Shown here: positions 32,185 through 45,246 of the stretch, one piece after another
Numbering within the stretch: position 1 is the first letter of the stretch
How the letters are laid out: each line of letters begins with the position of its first letter
Assembly: GCF_036203305.1 (NCBI RefSeq)
Contig: NZ_CP108131.1
Span: forward strand, 5,332,001 to 5,396,000
DNA from: Streptomyces sp. NBC_00190
GTDB lineage: Bacteria; Actinomycetota; Actinomycetes; Streptomycetales; Streptomycetaceae
Length of the DNA stretch: 64,000 bases
Direction: 5' to 3'
Translations under genes and position numbers: made by a program
The notes under the pieces: generated by a model
Database searches by the model: none
The model's input: the letters and a program-made list of their open reading frames with translations, nothing else
What the model was told of the DNA's origin: nothing

Positions 32185-33009
32185 GTGAGTGCTGACCCGA
32201 CGCAGGTGCTCGCTTTCGAGACCGACTGTCACATCTTCGACGGATGTGGCTTCCCCGGCCCGGGCCTGCACTCGTTCCTCTTCGAGCCGCTCTGGGGCGA
32301 GCCTGGCCTGACCAGCACGTACTTCAACAAGCCGATGCTGCTGGCCCTCCTGGGCTCCGTCATCATCGTGGGCTTCTTCTGGGCCGCCTTCGCCAAGCCG
32401 AAGGTCGTCCCCGGCAAGCTCCAGATGGTCGCCGAGGCCGGCTACGACTTCGTGCGCCGCGGCATCGTGTACGAGACGCTGGGCAAGAAGGAGGGCGAGA
32501 AGTACGTCCCCTTCATGGTCTCGCTGTTCTTCTTCGTCTGGGTCCTGAACCTCTGGTCGATCATTCCGGTGGCCCAGTTCCCGGTGACGGCGATCATCGC
32601 GTACCCCGCCGCCCTGGCTCTGATCGTGTACGCGATCTGGATGAGCGTCACGTTCAAGCGCCACGGCTTCGTCGGCGGCCTCAAGAACCTGACGGGCTAC
32701 GACAAGAGCCTCGGCGGCGTGCTGCCGCTCGTCATGGTCATCGAGTTCTTCTCGAACGTCCTGGTGCGGCCCTTCACCCACGCGGTCCGACTGTTCGCGA
32801 ACATGTTCGCCGGTCATACCCTGCTGCTGCTCTTCACGATCGCCAGCTGGTACCTGCTGAACGGCATCGGCATCGCCTACGCGGGTGTCTCGTTCGTGAT
32901 GGTCATCGTGATGACCGCCTTCGAGCTCTTCATCCAGGCCGTCCAGGCGTACGTCTTCGTCCTCCTGGCCTGCAGCTACCTCCAGGGCGCGCTCGCCGAG
33001 CACCACTGA
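32185..33009 (+). CDS. atpB: F1Fo ATP synthase subunit a
   Basis: A 274-residue Fo membrane subunit that forms the proton half-channels with the c-ring. GTG 32185 follows AAGGAG (32173-32178). The essential helix contains VLVRPFTHAVRLFANMFAGH, whose Arg is needed for proton transfer. The last helix is ELFIQAVQAYVFVLLACSYL. Five to six membrane helices are present. It opens the structural atp genes in the order B-E-F-H-A-G-D-C. Confidence 0.96.
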   Translation: MSADPTQVLAFETDCHIFDGCGFPGPGLHSFLFEPLWGEPGLTSTYFNKPMLLALLGSVIIVGFFWAAFAKPKVVPGKLQMVAEAGYDFVRRGIVYETLGKKEGEKYVPFMVSLFFFVWVLNLWSIIPVAQFPVTAIIAYPAALALIVYAIWMSVTFKRHGFVGGLKNLTGYDKSLGGVLPLVMVIEFFSNVLVRPFTHAVRLFANMFAGHTLLLLFTIASWYLLNGIGIAYAGVSFVMVIVMTAFELFIQAVQAYVFVLLACSYLQGALAEHH

Positions 33010-33091
33010 GCCAGGCCCGCCCCGCTCAGCCCCCCCGTATTCGTCCGGTGGCCAACCCCCACCGGTCCGTGAAAGAGAAGGAAGAACTGGC

Positions 33092-33325
33092 ATGTCCCAG
33101 ACCCTTGCCGCCGTCACCGGCTCCCTCAGCTCCGTTGGTTACGGTCTTTCGGCCATCGGCCCCGGCGTCGGCGTCGGCATCATCTTCGGTAACGGCACCC
33201 AGGCTCTCGCCCGCCAGCCCGAGGCTGCCGGCCTGATCCGCGCCAACCAGATCCTCGGCTTCGCCTTCTGTGAGGCGCTCGCCCTGATCGGTCTGGTCAT
33301 GCCGTTCGTCTACCCGACCTCCTGA
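33092..33325 (+). CDS. atpE: F1Fo ATP synthase subunit c
   Basis: A 77-residue two-helix proteolipid of the rotor ring. Helix 1 is Gly-rich (GYGLSAIGPGVGVGIIFGNG), the polar loop is RQP (41-43), and helix 2 carries the proton-binding Glu 61 in ILGFAFCEALALIGLV. ATG 33092 follows AAGGAAG. High copy expression per complex is expected; the spacing of 82 bases from atpB allows separate initiation. Confidence 0.97.
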   Translation: MSQTLAAVTGSLSSVGYGLSAIGPGVGVGIIFGNGTQALARQPEAAGLIRANQILGFAFCEALALIGLVMPFVYPTS

Positions 33326-33368
33326 TCCTCGGTCTCGACGAACAGCCCACTAGACGAAAGGCACTGAT

Positions 33369-33908
33369 GTGAACCTCCTGGTTCTCGCGGCAGAGACGGA
33401 AAACCCGCTCTTCCCGCCGATCCCCGAGCTCGTCATCGGTCTGATCGCCTTCGTCATCGTCTTCGGTTTCCTCGCGAAGAAGCTCCTCCCGAACATCAAC
33501 AAGGTTCTGGAAGAGCGCCGCGAGGCGATCGAGGGCGGTATCGAGAAGGCGGAAGCCGCTCAGACCGAGGCTCAGAGCGTGCTGGAGCAGTACAAGGCCC
33601 AGCTCGCCGAAGCCCGGCACGAGGCCGCGCGCCTGCGCCAGGAAGCGCTGGAGCAGGGCACTGCGCTGAAGGAAGAACTGCGCGCAGAGGGCCAGCGGCA
33701 GCGTGAGGAGATCATCGCTGCCGGTCACGCCCAGATCGCGGCAGACCGCAAGGCCGCCTCTCAGGCGCTGCGCCAGGACGTGGGCAAGCTCGCCACCGAC
33801 CTGGCCGGCAAGCTCGTCGGCGAGTCCCTTGAGGACCACGCCCGGCAGAGCCGCACGATCGACCGCTTCCTCAGCGAGCTTGAGGAGAAGGCCGAGGCCG
33901 CCCGATGA
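33369..33908 (+). CDS. atpF: F1Fo ATP synthase subunit b
   Basis: A 179-residue peripheral-stalk protein from GTG 33369 (AAAGG at 33357-33361). One membrane helix (IPELVIGLIAFVIVFGFLAK, residues about 17-37) is followed by a long charged coiled coil (LEERREAIEGGIEKAEAAQT to the end). It dimerises and holds F1 against rotation together with delta. Its stop overlaps the atpH start (ATGA at 33905), so b and delta are made together. Confidence 0.95.
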   Translation: MNLLVLAAETENPLFPPIPELVIGLIAFVIVFGFLAKKLLPNINKVLEERREAIEGGIEKAEAAQTEAQSVLEQYKAQLAEARHEAARLRQEALEQGTALKEELRAEGQRQREEIIAAGHAQIAADRKAASQALRQDVGKLATDLAGKLVGESLEDHARQSRTIDRFLSELEEKAEAAR

Positions 33909-34720
33909 ACGGAGCGAGCCGCGAGGCACTGGCCTCCGCGCGCGAGCGTCTCGACGCGCTGACGGACAACATGTCCGTCGACGCGGCGAAGCTTGCCGGT
34001 GAGCTGGCTGCCGTCACCGCGCTGCTCGACCGTGAGGTCTCGCTGCGTCGGGTCATCACGGACCCGGCGCAGTCCGGCGAGGCCAAGGCCGAGCTCGTCG
34101 CCCGGCTGCTCGGCGGTCAGGTTGGCGGGGAAGCCCTCGACCTGGTGTCCGGCATGGCCCGGTCGCGCTGGTCGCAGTCCCGTGACCTGGTGGATTCGCT
34201 GGAGGAGCTGGCGGCCACCGCCGACCTCACGGCGGCCCAGCAGGCCGACGCGCTCGACAACGTCGAGGACGAGGTCTTCCGCTTCGGCCGGATCGTGTCC
34301 TCGAGCACCGAGCTGCGTTCCGCGCTGACCGACCGCGCGGCCACCGCCTCCGCCAAGAGCGAGCTGCTGCGCAGCCTGCTCGGCGGCAAGGTGAACGCCG
34401 TCACCGAGCGCCTGGTGATCCGTCTCGTCACGCAGCCGCGTGGACGTAGCCTGGAAGCGGGACTCGAGTCCCTTTCCACGCTCGCCGCCGAGCGCCGCAA
34501 CCGCATGGTCGCCACCGTGACCAGCGCGGTTCTGCTCAGCGACGTGCAGAAGGCGCGTCTCGGCGCGGTGCTGGCCAAGCTGTACGGCCGCCAGATGCAC
34601 CTGAACCTCGACGTGGACCCCGAGGTCCTCGGCGGGATCTCGGTGCGAGTCGGCGACGAGGTCATCGACGGCACCATCGCGGACCGCCTCGCCGAGGCGT
34701 CCCGCCGCATGGCCGGCTGA
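33905..34720 (+). CDS. atpH: F1Fo ATP synthase subunit delta
   Basis: A 271-residue stator subunit that links subunit b to the top of F1. The actinobacterial form is longer than the about 180 residues usual elsewhere, with an extra N-terminal half (MNGASREALASARERLDALT). The C-terminal part has the family pattern LNLDVDPEVLGGISVRVGDE. It overlaps atpF by four bases. It ends 130 bases before atpA, in a gap with no gene. Confidence 0.94.
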   Translation: MNGASREALASARERLDALTDNMSVDAAKLAGELAAVTALLDREVSLRRVITDPAQSGEAKAELVARLLGGQVGGEALDLVSGMARSRWSQSRDLVDSLEELAATADLTAAQQADALDNVEDEVFRFGRIVSSSTELRSALTDRAATASAKSELLRSLLGGKVNAVTERLVIRLVTQPRGRSLEAGLESLSTLAAERRNRMVATVTSAVLLSDVQKARLGAVLAKLYGRQMHLNLDVDPEVLGGISVRVGDEVIDGTIADRLAEASRRMAG

Positions 34721-34850
34721 CCAGCCACCAACAGAACAAAAGCATTCCTAGCGGCCCGGTTGGGCCGTGCAGAACTTGCAGAAGATTCCTGGGGGTCGCC
34801 CCCAGACCCCTAAGAAGCTTCAGGCCCAACAAGGAGAGCAGGGAACCCAG

Positions 34851-36446
34851 ATGGCGGAGCTCACGATCCGGCCGGAGGAGATCCGGGACGCACTGGAGAA
34901 CTTTGTCCAGTCGTACCAGCCGGACGCGGCCTCGCGCGAGGAGGTCGGAACGGTCAGCGTTGCCGGCGACGGCATCGCGAAGGTGGAGGGCCTGCCCTCC
35001 GCCATGGCGAACGAGCTGCTGAAGTTCGAGGACGGCACCCTCGGTCTCGCCCTCAACCTCGAGGAGCGCGAGATCGGTGCGGTCGTCCTCGGCGAGTTCA
35101 GCGGTATCGAGGAGGGCCAGCCGGTGCAGCGCACCGGTGAGGTGCTCTCGGTCGGCGTCGGCGAGGGCTACCTCGGCCGCGTCGTCGACCCGCTCGGCAA
35201 CCCGATCGACGGTCTCGGCGAGATCGCGACCGAAGGCCGCCGCGCCCTCGAGCTGCAGGCCCCCGGCGTCATGGTCCGCAAGTCGGTCCACGAGCCGATG
35301 CAGACCGGCTACAAGGCCATCGACGCCATGGTGCCCGTCGGCCGTGGCCAGCGTCAGCTGATCATCGGTGACCGTCAGACGGGTAAGACCGCTCTGGCCG
35401 TCGACACGATCATCAACCAGCGCGACAACTGGCGCTCGGGCGACGTGAACAAGCAGGTTCGCTGCATCTACGTCGCCATCGGCCAGAAGGGCTCGACCAT
35501 CGCGTCCGTTCGCGGCGCCCTGGAAGACGCCGGTGCGCTCGAGTACACGACGATCGTCGCCGCCCCGGCGTCCGACCCGGCCGGCTTCAAGTACCTGGCG
35601 CCGTACACCGGTTCCGCCATCGGCCAGCACTGGATGTACGCCGGCAAGCACGTCCTGATCATCTTCGACGACCTGTCGAAGCAGGCCGACGCCTACCGCG
35701 CCGTGTCGCTGCTGCTGCGCCGCCCGCCGGGCCGCGAGGCCTACCCGGGCGACGTCTTCTACCTGCACTCCCGTCTGCTGGAGCGCTGCGCGAAGCTGTC
35801 CGACGACATGGGTGCCGGTTCGATGACCGGTCTGCCGATCGTCGAGACCAAGGCGAACGACGTGTCGGCGTTCATCCCGACCAACGTCATCTCCATCACC
35901 GACGGCCAGTGCTTCCTGGAGTCCGACCTGTTCAACGCGGGCCAGCGCCCGGCGCTGAACGTCGGTATCTCGGTCTCCCGCGTCGGTGGCTCCGCCCAGC
36001 ACAAGGCCATGAAGCAGGTTTCGGGCCGTCTGCGCCTGGACCTCGCCCAGTACCGTGAGCTCGAGGCGTTCGCCGCCTTCGGTTCCGACCTGGACGCCGC
36101 GTCGAAGGCCTCGCTGGAGCGCGGCAAGCGTCTGGTCGAGCTGCTGAAGCAGGGCCAGTACCAGCCGATGCCCGTCGAGGAGCAGGTCATCTCCGTCTGG
36201 GCCGGCACCACCGGCAAGATGGACGACGTCCCGGTCAACGACATCCGTCGCTTCGAGTCGGAGCTGCTGGAGCACCTGCGCCGCGAGCGCAAGGACCTCC
36301 TCACCTCCATCGCCGACGGCGGCAAGATGTCGGACGACACCCTGTCCTCCATCGCGGACGCCATCACCGGCTTCAAGCGTCAGTTCGAGACCTCGGACGG
36401 CAAGCTCCTGGGCGAGGACGCACCGGCCGTCAACGTCTCCAAGTGA
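34851..36446 (+). CDS. atpA: F1Fo ATP synthase subunit alpha
   Basis: A 531-residue noncatalytic nucleotide-binding subunit. The frame is open further upstream, but ATG 34851 ([19 protein letters not shown]), with AAGGAGAG at 34830-34837, matches the family start. Walker A is GDRQTGKT, Walker [11 protein letters not shown], and the alpha Arg finger lies in [18 protein letters not shown]. The N-terminal beta barrel and C-terminal helical domain are present. It alternates with beta in the F1 hexamer. Confidence 0.97.
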   Translation: MAELTIRPEEIRDALENFVQSYQPDAASREEVGTVSVAGDGIAKVEGLPSAMANELLKFEDGTLGLALNLEEREIGAVVLGEFSGIEEGQPVQRTGEVLSVGVGEGYLGRVVDPLGNPIDGLGEIATEGRRALELQAPGVMVRKSVHEPMQTGYKAIDAMVPVGRGQRQLIIGDRQTGKTALAVDTIINQRDNWRSGDVNKQVRCIYVAIGQKGSTIASVRGALEDAGALEYTTIVAAPASDPAGFKYLAPYTGSAIGQHWMYAGKHVLIIFDDLSKQADAYRAVSLLLRRPPGREAYPGDVFYLHSRLLERCAKLSDDMGAGSMTGLPIVETKANDVSAFIPTNVISITDGQCFLESDLFNAGQRPALNVGISVSRVGGSAQHKAMKQVSGRLRLDLAQYRELEAFAAFGSDLDAASKASLERGKRLVELLKQGQYQPMPVEEQVISVWAGTTGKMDDVPVNDIRRFESELLEHLRRERKDLLTSIADGGKMSDDTLSSIADAITGFKRQFETSDGKLLGEDAPAVNVSK

Positions 36447-36466
36447 CGACGGAAGGGACCTGACTC

Positions 36467-38826
<2,360 letters not shown>

Positions 38827-38870
38827 TCCGGCGCGCTCCTCGCGGAGCGCTTCCGGCTCGAAGGATTCAC

Positions 38871-38901
38871 GGAGAGGGGCGGGTGTGTCCCGTCCCTCTC
38901 C
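38871..38901 (+). terminator. Hairpin between atpD and atpC (partial terminator candidate)
   Basis: GGAGAGGGGCGGG (38871-38883) pairs with CCCGTCCCTCTCC (38889-38901) around TGTGT, with one G-T. Just before it, GCGCTCC and GGAGCGC (38833-38850) make a smaller stem. A partial stop here would lower atpC relative to atpD, in line with its lower stoichiometry; that effect is inferred. Confidence 0.5.
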
Positions 38902-38966
38902 CCACGCCCATTAGAATTTGACCCAACACCCGGCTGACCCGCCGGGTGGTGACCCGAGGAGCCACC

Positions 38967-39338
38967 TTGGCTGCTGAGCTGCACGTCGAGCTGGTCGCGG
39001 CGGACCGCAATGTCTGGTCCGGCGAGGCCACCCTTGTTGTCGCCCGCACCACGTCCGGCGACATCGGCGTCATGCCCGGTCACCAGCCGCTTCTCGGTGT
39101 GCTGGAATCGGGCCCTGTGACCATCCGCACCAGTGGGGGCGACACTGTCGTCGCGGCGGTGCACGGCGGTTTCATCTCGTTCGCGGACAACAAGCTGTCC
39201 CTGCTGGCCGAGATCGCCGAGCTCGCGGACGAGATTGACGTCCAGCGTGCGGAGCGGGCACTGGAGCGCGCGAAGGCGGAGGCGGACGCCGCCGCCGAGC
39301 GTCGCGCGGATGTCCGGCTGCGCGCCGTAACGGGCTGA
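38967..39338 (+). CDS. atpC: F1Fo ATP synthase subunit epsilon
   Basis: A 123-residue rotor subunit and inhibitor of ATP hydrolysis. TTG 38967 follows CGAGGAG (38954-38960); the longer frame from 38946 has no ribosome site. The N-terminal beta sandwich (AAELHVELVAADRNVWSGEA; GDIGVMPGHQPLLGVL) is followed by the two-helix C-terminal domain (DEIDVQRAERALERAKAEAD). It ends the atp operon before the terminator at 39398-39447. Confidence 0.94.
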   Translation: MAAELHVELVAADRNVWSGEATLVVARTTSGDIGVMPGHQPLLGVLESGPVTIRTSGGDTVVAAVHGGFISFADNKLSLLAEIAELADEIDVQRAERALERAKAEADAAAERRADVRLRAVTG

Positions 39339-39397
39339 ACACCCGTCGGAGTTTGAACCGCTGAGTACCGGAGGGTCACCCTCCGGGACACAGCAGA

Positions 39398-39447
39398 CCT
39401 CAGCCGCGGTCCGTTCTGGAATTTTCCAGACCGGGTCGCGGCTGAGG
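39398..39447 (+). terminator. Terminator of the atp operon
   Basis: CCTCAGCCGCG (39398-39408) pairs with CGCGGCTGAGG (39437-39447), with an inner TTCTGGA/TCCAGA stem around the AATTT loop. A smaller CCGGAGGGT/CCCTCCGG hairpin lies just before it (39368 region). Confidence 0.8.
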
Positions 39448-39522
39448 CGATGTACGTCCGTCTTCGGACTTGTCCGTTGATGGGCACGGTCGTGTGCGGT
39501 ATTTCGATGAGCGAGGAGGTCG

Positions 39523-39975
39523 GTGAAGATGCTCCTCGCTCTGCTTGTGAGCGGCCTGGTCGTAGCCCTGGTGGTGATCGGGCTGTTTGTCTTCGGGCTG
39601 CGCCGCAGACTCATCCAGCGTTCCGGCGGCACCTTCGACTGCAGCATGCGCTGGGGTGTGCCCGAGGAGACCGACACCTCGGGCAAGGGCTGGGTGTACG
39701 GGGTCGCGCGCTACAGCGGCGACCGGATCGAGTGGTTCCGCGTATTCAGCTACTCGCACCGCCCGCGCCGGCTGCTGGAGCGTTCCTCCATCGAGGTCGT
39801 CTCGCGCCGCGCCCCCGAGGGCGAGGAGGAGCTGGCCCTGCTCTCTGACGCCGTCGTGCTCGGCGCCCTCCACCGGGGGACCCGCCTGGAGCTGGCGATG
39901 AGCGAGGACGCGCTGACCGGTTTCCTCGCGTGGCTGGAGGCGGCGCCGCCCGGCCAGCGGGTGAACGTGGCCTGA
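39523..39975 (+). CDS. DUF2550 family membrane-anchored protein
   Basis: A 150-residue protein from GTG 39523, with GAGGAGG at 39510-39516. One N-terminal membrane helix (LLALLVSGLVVALVVIGLFV) is followed by a cytoplasmic domain starting RRRLIQRSGGTFDCSMRWG. The DUF2550 family follows atpC in most actinobacteria, but no function is known. Synteny with the ATP synthase suggests membrane-energy or cell-envelope work; this is only a context argument. Confidence 0.85.
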   Translation: MKMLLALLVSGLVVALVVIGLFVFGLRRRLIQRSGGTFDCSMRWGVPEETDTSGKGWVYGVARYSGDRIEWFRVFSYSHRPRRLLERSSIEVVSRRAPEGEEELALLSDAVVLGALHRGTRLELAMSEDALTGFLAWLEAAPPGQRVNVA

Positions 39976-39992
39976 GGCCTCACTGACGTGAA

Positions 39993-40032
39993 GAAGCCGG
40001 GGAGACGGGGGCGGACCCGTCTCCCCGGCTTC
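39993..40032. terminator. Bidirectional terminator between DUF2550 and chiC
   Basis: GAAGCCGGGGAGACGGG (39993-40009) pairs perfectly with CCCGTCTCCCCGGCTTC (40016-40032) over six bases. It lies between two convergent genes and can end both. Confidence 0.88.
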
Positions 40033-40037
40033 GGTCT

Positions 40038-41888
<1,851 letters not shown>

Positions 41889-42000
41889 GGGTGATCCTCC
41901 GTAGGTCCGTCGCGGTCGTGGGGCCGACTTCGACATGGGGGTGGGACCTGCGCCGCCCGTGAGCACGCTTTGTCATGGCACGCTCACCACAGTGTTCGTG

Positions 42001-42041
42001 AGGGTAGAAAGGTCTGGACCAACCGTCAAGAGGTCCAGACC
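42001..42041 (-). promoter_or_regulatory. Chitinase promoter with paired direct repeats
   Basis: On the minus strand, GGTCTGGACCT (42041-42031) and GGTCCAGACCT (42020-42010) form a direct repeat with two differences. -35 TTGACG (42029-42024) and -10 TACCCT (42006-42001) have a 17-base spacer, so the second repeat lies between the two promoter elements. Such paired 12-bp repeats mark Streptomyces chitinase promoters and mediate chitin induction and glucose repression (established for the family). Confidence 0.85.
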
Positions 42042-42059
42042 GGTGCGGCATTCGGGGTT

Positions 42060-42713
42060 CTAGATCCCCAACTCCTGTGCCAGGACGGCCGCTTGGAGCC
42101 GACTGCGCAGCTCCAGCTTCCCCAGCAGCCTGCTGACGTGCGTCTTCGCCGTCGACTCCGCCATCTCCAGGCGTTCGGCGATCTCCGCGTTCGACAGGCC
42201 CTCGCCCAGAGCGCTCAGCACCTCCCGCTCCCGCCGGGTCAAGGAGGCCACGGCCGCCGTCGCCTCCGGGGACACCGGCGCCCGCGCCGGACGCGGCGCC
42301 GCGAACTCGGAGATCAGCCGCCTGGTCACCGCCGGGGCGATCAGTCCCTCCCCCCGCGCGACGGTCCGTACCGCCTCGATCAGCTCCGCGGCCTCCGCGT
42401 TCTTCAGGAGGAAGCCCGCGGCCCCCGCCCGCAGCGCCCCGAAGACGTACTCGTCGTGGTCGAAGGTGGTCAGCACCAGGACATCGGCCAGTCCCTCCGC
42501 GACCACCTCGCGGGTCGCGGACACCCCGTCGAGCTTCGGCATCTGCACGTCCATGAGGACGAGATCCGGCCGCAGCTCGCGCGCGAGGCGTACGGCCTCC
42601 TCCCCGTCGGCCGCCTCGCCCACCACCTCGATGCCGCCCGCGCTGCGCAGGATGAGCACCAGCCCGGCCCGGACCGCGCTCTGGTCCTCCGCCACCACCA
42701 CCTTGATGGTCAT
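42060..42713 (-). CDS. chiR: NarL/LuxR-family response regulator of the chitinase system
   Basis: A 217-residue regulator. The receiver domain has VVVAEDQSAVRAGLV and phospho-acceptor Asp 55 in VLMDVQMPKLDGV. The C-terminal LuxR-type HTH is LTRREREVLSALGEGLSNAE and onward to TAKTHVSRLLGKLELRSRL. It starts at ATG 42713 in a 4-base overlap with the kinase stop. Its position between chiS and chiC matches the ChiR regulator of chiC in S. coelicolor, as recalled. Longer in-frame starts lie inside the kinase gene. Confidence 0.9.
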   Translation of the reverse strand: MTIKVVVAEDQSAVRAGLVLILRSAGGIEVVGEAADGEEAVRLARELRPDLVLMDVQMPKLDGVSATREVVAEGLADVLVLTTFDHDEYVFGALRAGAAGFLLKNAEAAELIEAVRTVARGEGLIAPAVTRRLISEFAAPRPARAPVSPEATAAVASLTRREREVLSALGEGLSNAEIAERLEMAESTAKTHVSRLLGKLELRSRLQAAVLAQELGI

Positions 42714-43894
42714 GCTTCCACCGCCTTCTCTTCCGCGGGCAGTGTCGCCCGTACCCGCCACACCCCGTCGGCCCGGCCGGCCGTGAACTCCCCGCCCAGC
42801 AGCTCCGTCCGCTCCCGCATGCCGATCAGCCCGGCCCCGGAGCCGGGCGCGCGCGGACCTGGCCGGTCCCCGTACGGGGAGTCCACGGTCACGGTCAGCA
42901 TCCCGGCCGCGCGGGCCACGCGGACCGTGACCGTGCCCGGGGAGGCGTGCTTGAGGGCATTGGTCAGCGACTCCTGGAGGATCCGGTAGGCGGCCAGCTC
43001 CACCGGGGCCGCCGTCGGCTCCCCGGGCGGCCGGTCGTCGTGCAGTACGAAGTCCAGCCCGCTCGCCGAGCCGTTGGTCCGGGCCTGCCCCACCAGGGCG
43101 TCCAGACCGTCCAGCGTCGGTACGGCGACCGGCTCGCGCTCCGCCCCGGCGTCCCGCAGCAGCCCGATCAGCCGGCGCATCTCGGCCAGGCCCTGGACGC
43201 TGTTCTCCCGGATCACCCCGAGGGCGTCACGGCTGGTCTCGGCCTTGTCGATGGACAGCGCGGCGGTGGAGTGGATGGCGATGGCGGAGAGGTGGTTGGC
43301 CACCATGTCGTGCAGCTCCCGCGCCATCCGGGCGCGCTCGGCGACGACCGCCTGCGTACGGTCCATCTCGGCCAGCAGCGCGGTCTGCTCGGCGCGCAGC
43401 CGGGCCGCCACCGCGGCCTCCCGGTGGTTGCGCAGGGTGGCGCCGGTCAGTGCCGGGCCGAAACTGACGAGGCCGGTGACCACGCCGATCAGCAGCGCCT
43501 CGGGGGTGCGCAGCCACGCCAGGGCGGCGATGGTGACGGCCACGGTGACCAGGCCGGTGCTGACCGGGAGCCGCCGGGCCGTGACGGGTTTCCCGTAGAC
43601 GACGGCGGCGTACATCAGGTCGGTGAAGATCAGGACGGTCGCGAGGCTGCCGACCGTGAACTCGTTGGCGATCACGCCGAGCGTGCCGACGGCCAGGGCC
43701 GCCGCCGGCCTGGAGCGGCGCAGCAGCTCCATCCCGCCGAGGATCACCAGGGGTACCAGGGCGGCCCAGGCGGGCAGGAAGTCCCGGCCGGCGCTGCTGT
43801 AGACGCCCAGTGACCACATCGCCAGGCCGGCGAGCACGCCGACCACGGCGAGGAGGACGTCGTGTCGGTGGGGGCGCAGGCTCTTCTCGGTCAC
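42710..43894 (-). CDS. chiS: Sensor histidine kinase of the chitinase system
   Basis: A 394-residue membrane kinase from GTG 43894 (MTEKSLRPHRHDVLLAVVGV). The first 155 residues have five to six hydrophobic helices with little extracellular sequence, so a separate sensing domain is not obvious. HisKA_3 contains RMARELHDMVANHLSAIAIH with phosphorylated His 195. The ATPase domain has LAAYRILQESLTNALKHASP and the G box GSGAGLIGMRERTELLGGEF. Partner ChiR is translationally coupled. It senses chitin-related signals in related species; the ligand is not established here. Confidence 0.9.
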   Translation of the reverse strand: MTEKSLRPHRHDVLLAVVGVLAGLAMWSLGVYSSAGRDFLPAWAALVPLVILGGMELLRRSRPAAALAVGTLGVIANEFTVGSLATVLIFTDLMYAAVVYGKPVTARRLPVSTGLVTVAVTIAALAWLRTPEALLIGVVTGLVSFGPALTGATLRNHREAAVAARLRAEQTALLAEMDRTQAVVAERARMARELHDMVANHLSAIAIHSTAALSIDKAETSRDALGVIRENSVQGLAEMRRLIGLLRDAGAEREPVAVPTLDGLDALVGQARTNGSASGLDFVLHDDRPPGEPTAAPVELAAYRILQESLTNALKHASPGTVTVRVARAAGMLTVTVDSPYGDRPGPRAPGSGAGLIGMRERTELLGGEFTAGRADGVWRVRATLPAEEKAVEA

Positions 43895-44059
43895 GGTCCC
43901 ATCCAACAGGGTGGGCGGGGCGCGGGCCTCGGCGGAGAGGCCGAGTTGTCGGTACATCGAAGGATGCAGTCACACGTCGTCACTGGCGACGACGTACCGG
44001 GCCGGTCCGGACGGGAGGCTGGGAGTACGTCGCACCACCCGAGAGGAACGGAGAGTCCC

Positions 44060-44620
44060 GTGATCGTCGCGCTGATCATCGCCTGTGAGGTCGGCTTCTG
44101 GGTGCTGCTGGCCGCCGGACTGGCCCTGCGCTACCTCGCGAAGATGCCCGGGGTGGGCGCGGCAGTCCTGCTGTGCGAGCCGCTGATGGAGCTGATCCTG
44201 CTGGTCGTCACCACGGTCGATCTCAAGAACGGCGCCGAGCCGGACTGGAAGCACGGCCTCGCCGCGCTGTACATCGGCTACACCGTCGCCTACGGCCACT
44301 ACACGATCAAGTGGCTGGACGGCCACGCCGCGCACCGGCTGGCCGGAGGGCCCAAGCCGGCCGGACCCGGGTACGGGAAGGCGAGGACCGTCCACGAGTG
44401 GCGGCTGTGGGTCCGTACCGTCATCGCCGCCGCTGTTGCGCTCGGCCTGCTCCAGGTGGCGATCTGGTACGTCGGCGACGCGGGCGACGTCAGCTCGCTC
44501 AAGGCGTGGCAGTTCGGCGCCCTGCGGGCGGTCGTCATCCACGGCCTGATCGCCGTCGCGTACACGATCTGGCCGAAGAAGGCCCCGCAGGGCGGCGTCG
44601 CGGCGGAGCCGAGGGTCTAA
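44060..44620 (+). CDS. Integral membrane protein of unknown function
   Basis: A 186-residue protein from GTG 44060, with ACGGAGAG at 44048-44055. Five or so hydrophobic helices are seen: VALIIACEVGFWVLLAAGLA, LLCEPLMELILLVVTTVD, AALYIGYTVAYGHYTIKW, TVIAAAVALGLLQVAIWYVG and VVIHGLIAVAYTIW. It is divergent from chiS across 165 bases. It resembles conserved 2TM-repeat Streptomyces membrane proteins without assigned function. A strong terminator follows it. Confidence 0.75.
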   Translation: MIVALIIACEVGFWVLLAAGLALRYLAKMPGVGAAVLLCEPLMELILLVVTTVDLKNGAEPDWKHGLAALYIGYTVAYGHYTIKWLDGHAAHRLAGGPKPAGPGYGKARTVHEWRLWVRTVIAAAVALGLLQVAIWYVGDAGDVSSLKAWQFGALRAVVIHGLIAVAYTIWPKKAPQGGVAAEPRV

Positions 44621-44625
44621 GCGGC

Positions 44626-44668
44626 CTCGGGGAAGTGGGGCACGTCCAACGCACCCCACTTCCCCGAG
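44626..44668. terminator. Bidirectional terminator
   Basis: CTCGGGGAAGTGGGG (44626-44640) pairs perfectly with CCCCACTTCCCCGAG (44654-44668). It lies between two convergent genes, the membrane protein and the cobalamin adenosyltransferase. Confidence 0.88.
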
Positions 44669-44673
44669 ACCGC

Positions 44674-45246
44674 TTAGCGGTCGCCGCCCGGCACCCACAG
44701 CACGTCGCCGACCTCCTTGTTGGCCGTACGGGCCAGGATGAACAGGAGGTCGGAGAGGCGGTTCAGGTAGGTGGCGGTCAGCGGATTCATGACCTCGCCG
44801 TGCACCTCCAGCGCCGCCCACGTCGAGCGCTCGGCGCGCCGGACGACGGTGCAGGCCTGGTGCAGCAGGGCCGCGCCCGGGGTGCCGCCGGGGAGGATGA
44901 AGCTGCGCAGCTTCTCCAGCTGCTCGTTGAAGGCGTCGCAGTCCGCCTCCAGCTTGTCCACGTAGAACTGCTCCACCCGCAGCGGCGGGTACTGCGGGTT
45001 CTCCACCACCGGGGTGCACAGGTCCGCGCCGACGTCGAACAGGTCGTTCTGCACCCGGACCAGGACCTTCACCACGTCCTGCGGCAGGCCTCCGAGGGCG
45101 ATCGCCGTCCCGATGGCCGCGTTGGCCTCGTTGGCGTCGGCGTACGCGGAGATCCGCAGGTCGGTCTTGGCCGTGCGGCTCATGTCGCCCAGGGCGGTCG
45201 TGCCCTTGTCGCCGGTACGGGTGTAGATGCGCGTGAGGTTCACCAT
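44674..45246 (-). CDS. Cob(I)alamin adenosyltransferase, PduO type
   Basis: A 190-residue enzyme that adds the adenosyl group of ATP to cob(I)alamin and forms coenzyme B12. The ATP-binding start is TRIYTRTGDKGTTALGDMSR. The trimer active-site helices carry RISAYADANEANAAIGTAIA, FILPGGTPGAALLHQACTVV, then RRAER and LNRLSDLLFILARTAN. ATG 45246 starts the conserved MVNLTRIY. It may serve methylmalonyl-CoA mutase; the epimerase of that pathway is at 62428 in the same window. Confidence 0.94.
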   Translation of the reverse strand: MVNLTRIYTRTGDKGTTALGDMSRTAKTDLRISAYADANEANAAIGTAIALGGLPQDVVKVLVRVQNDLFDVGADLCTPVVENPQYPPLRVEQFYVDKLEADCDAFNEQLEKLRSFILPGGTPGAALLHQACTVVRRAERSTWAALEVHGEVMNPLTATYLNRLSDLLFILARTANKEVGDVLWVPGGDR

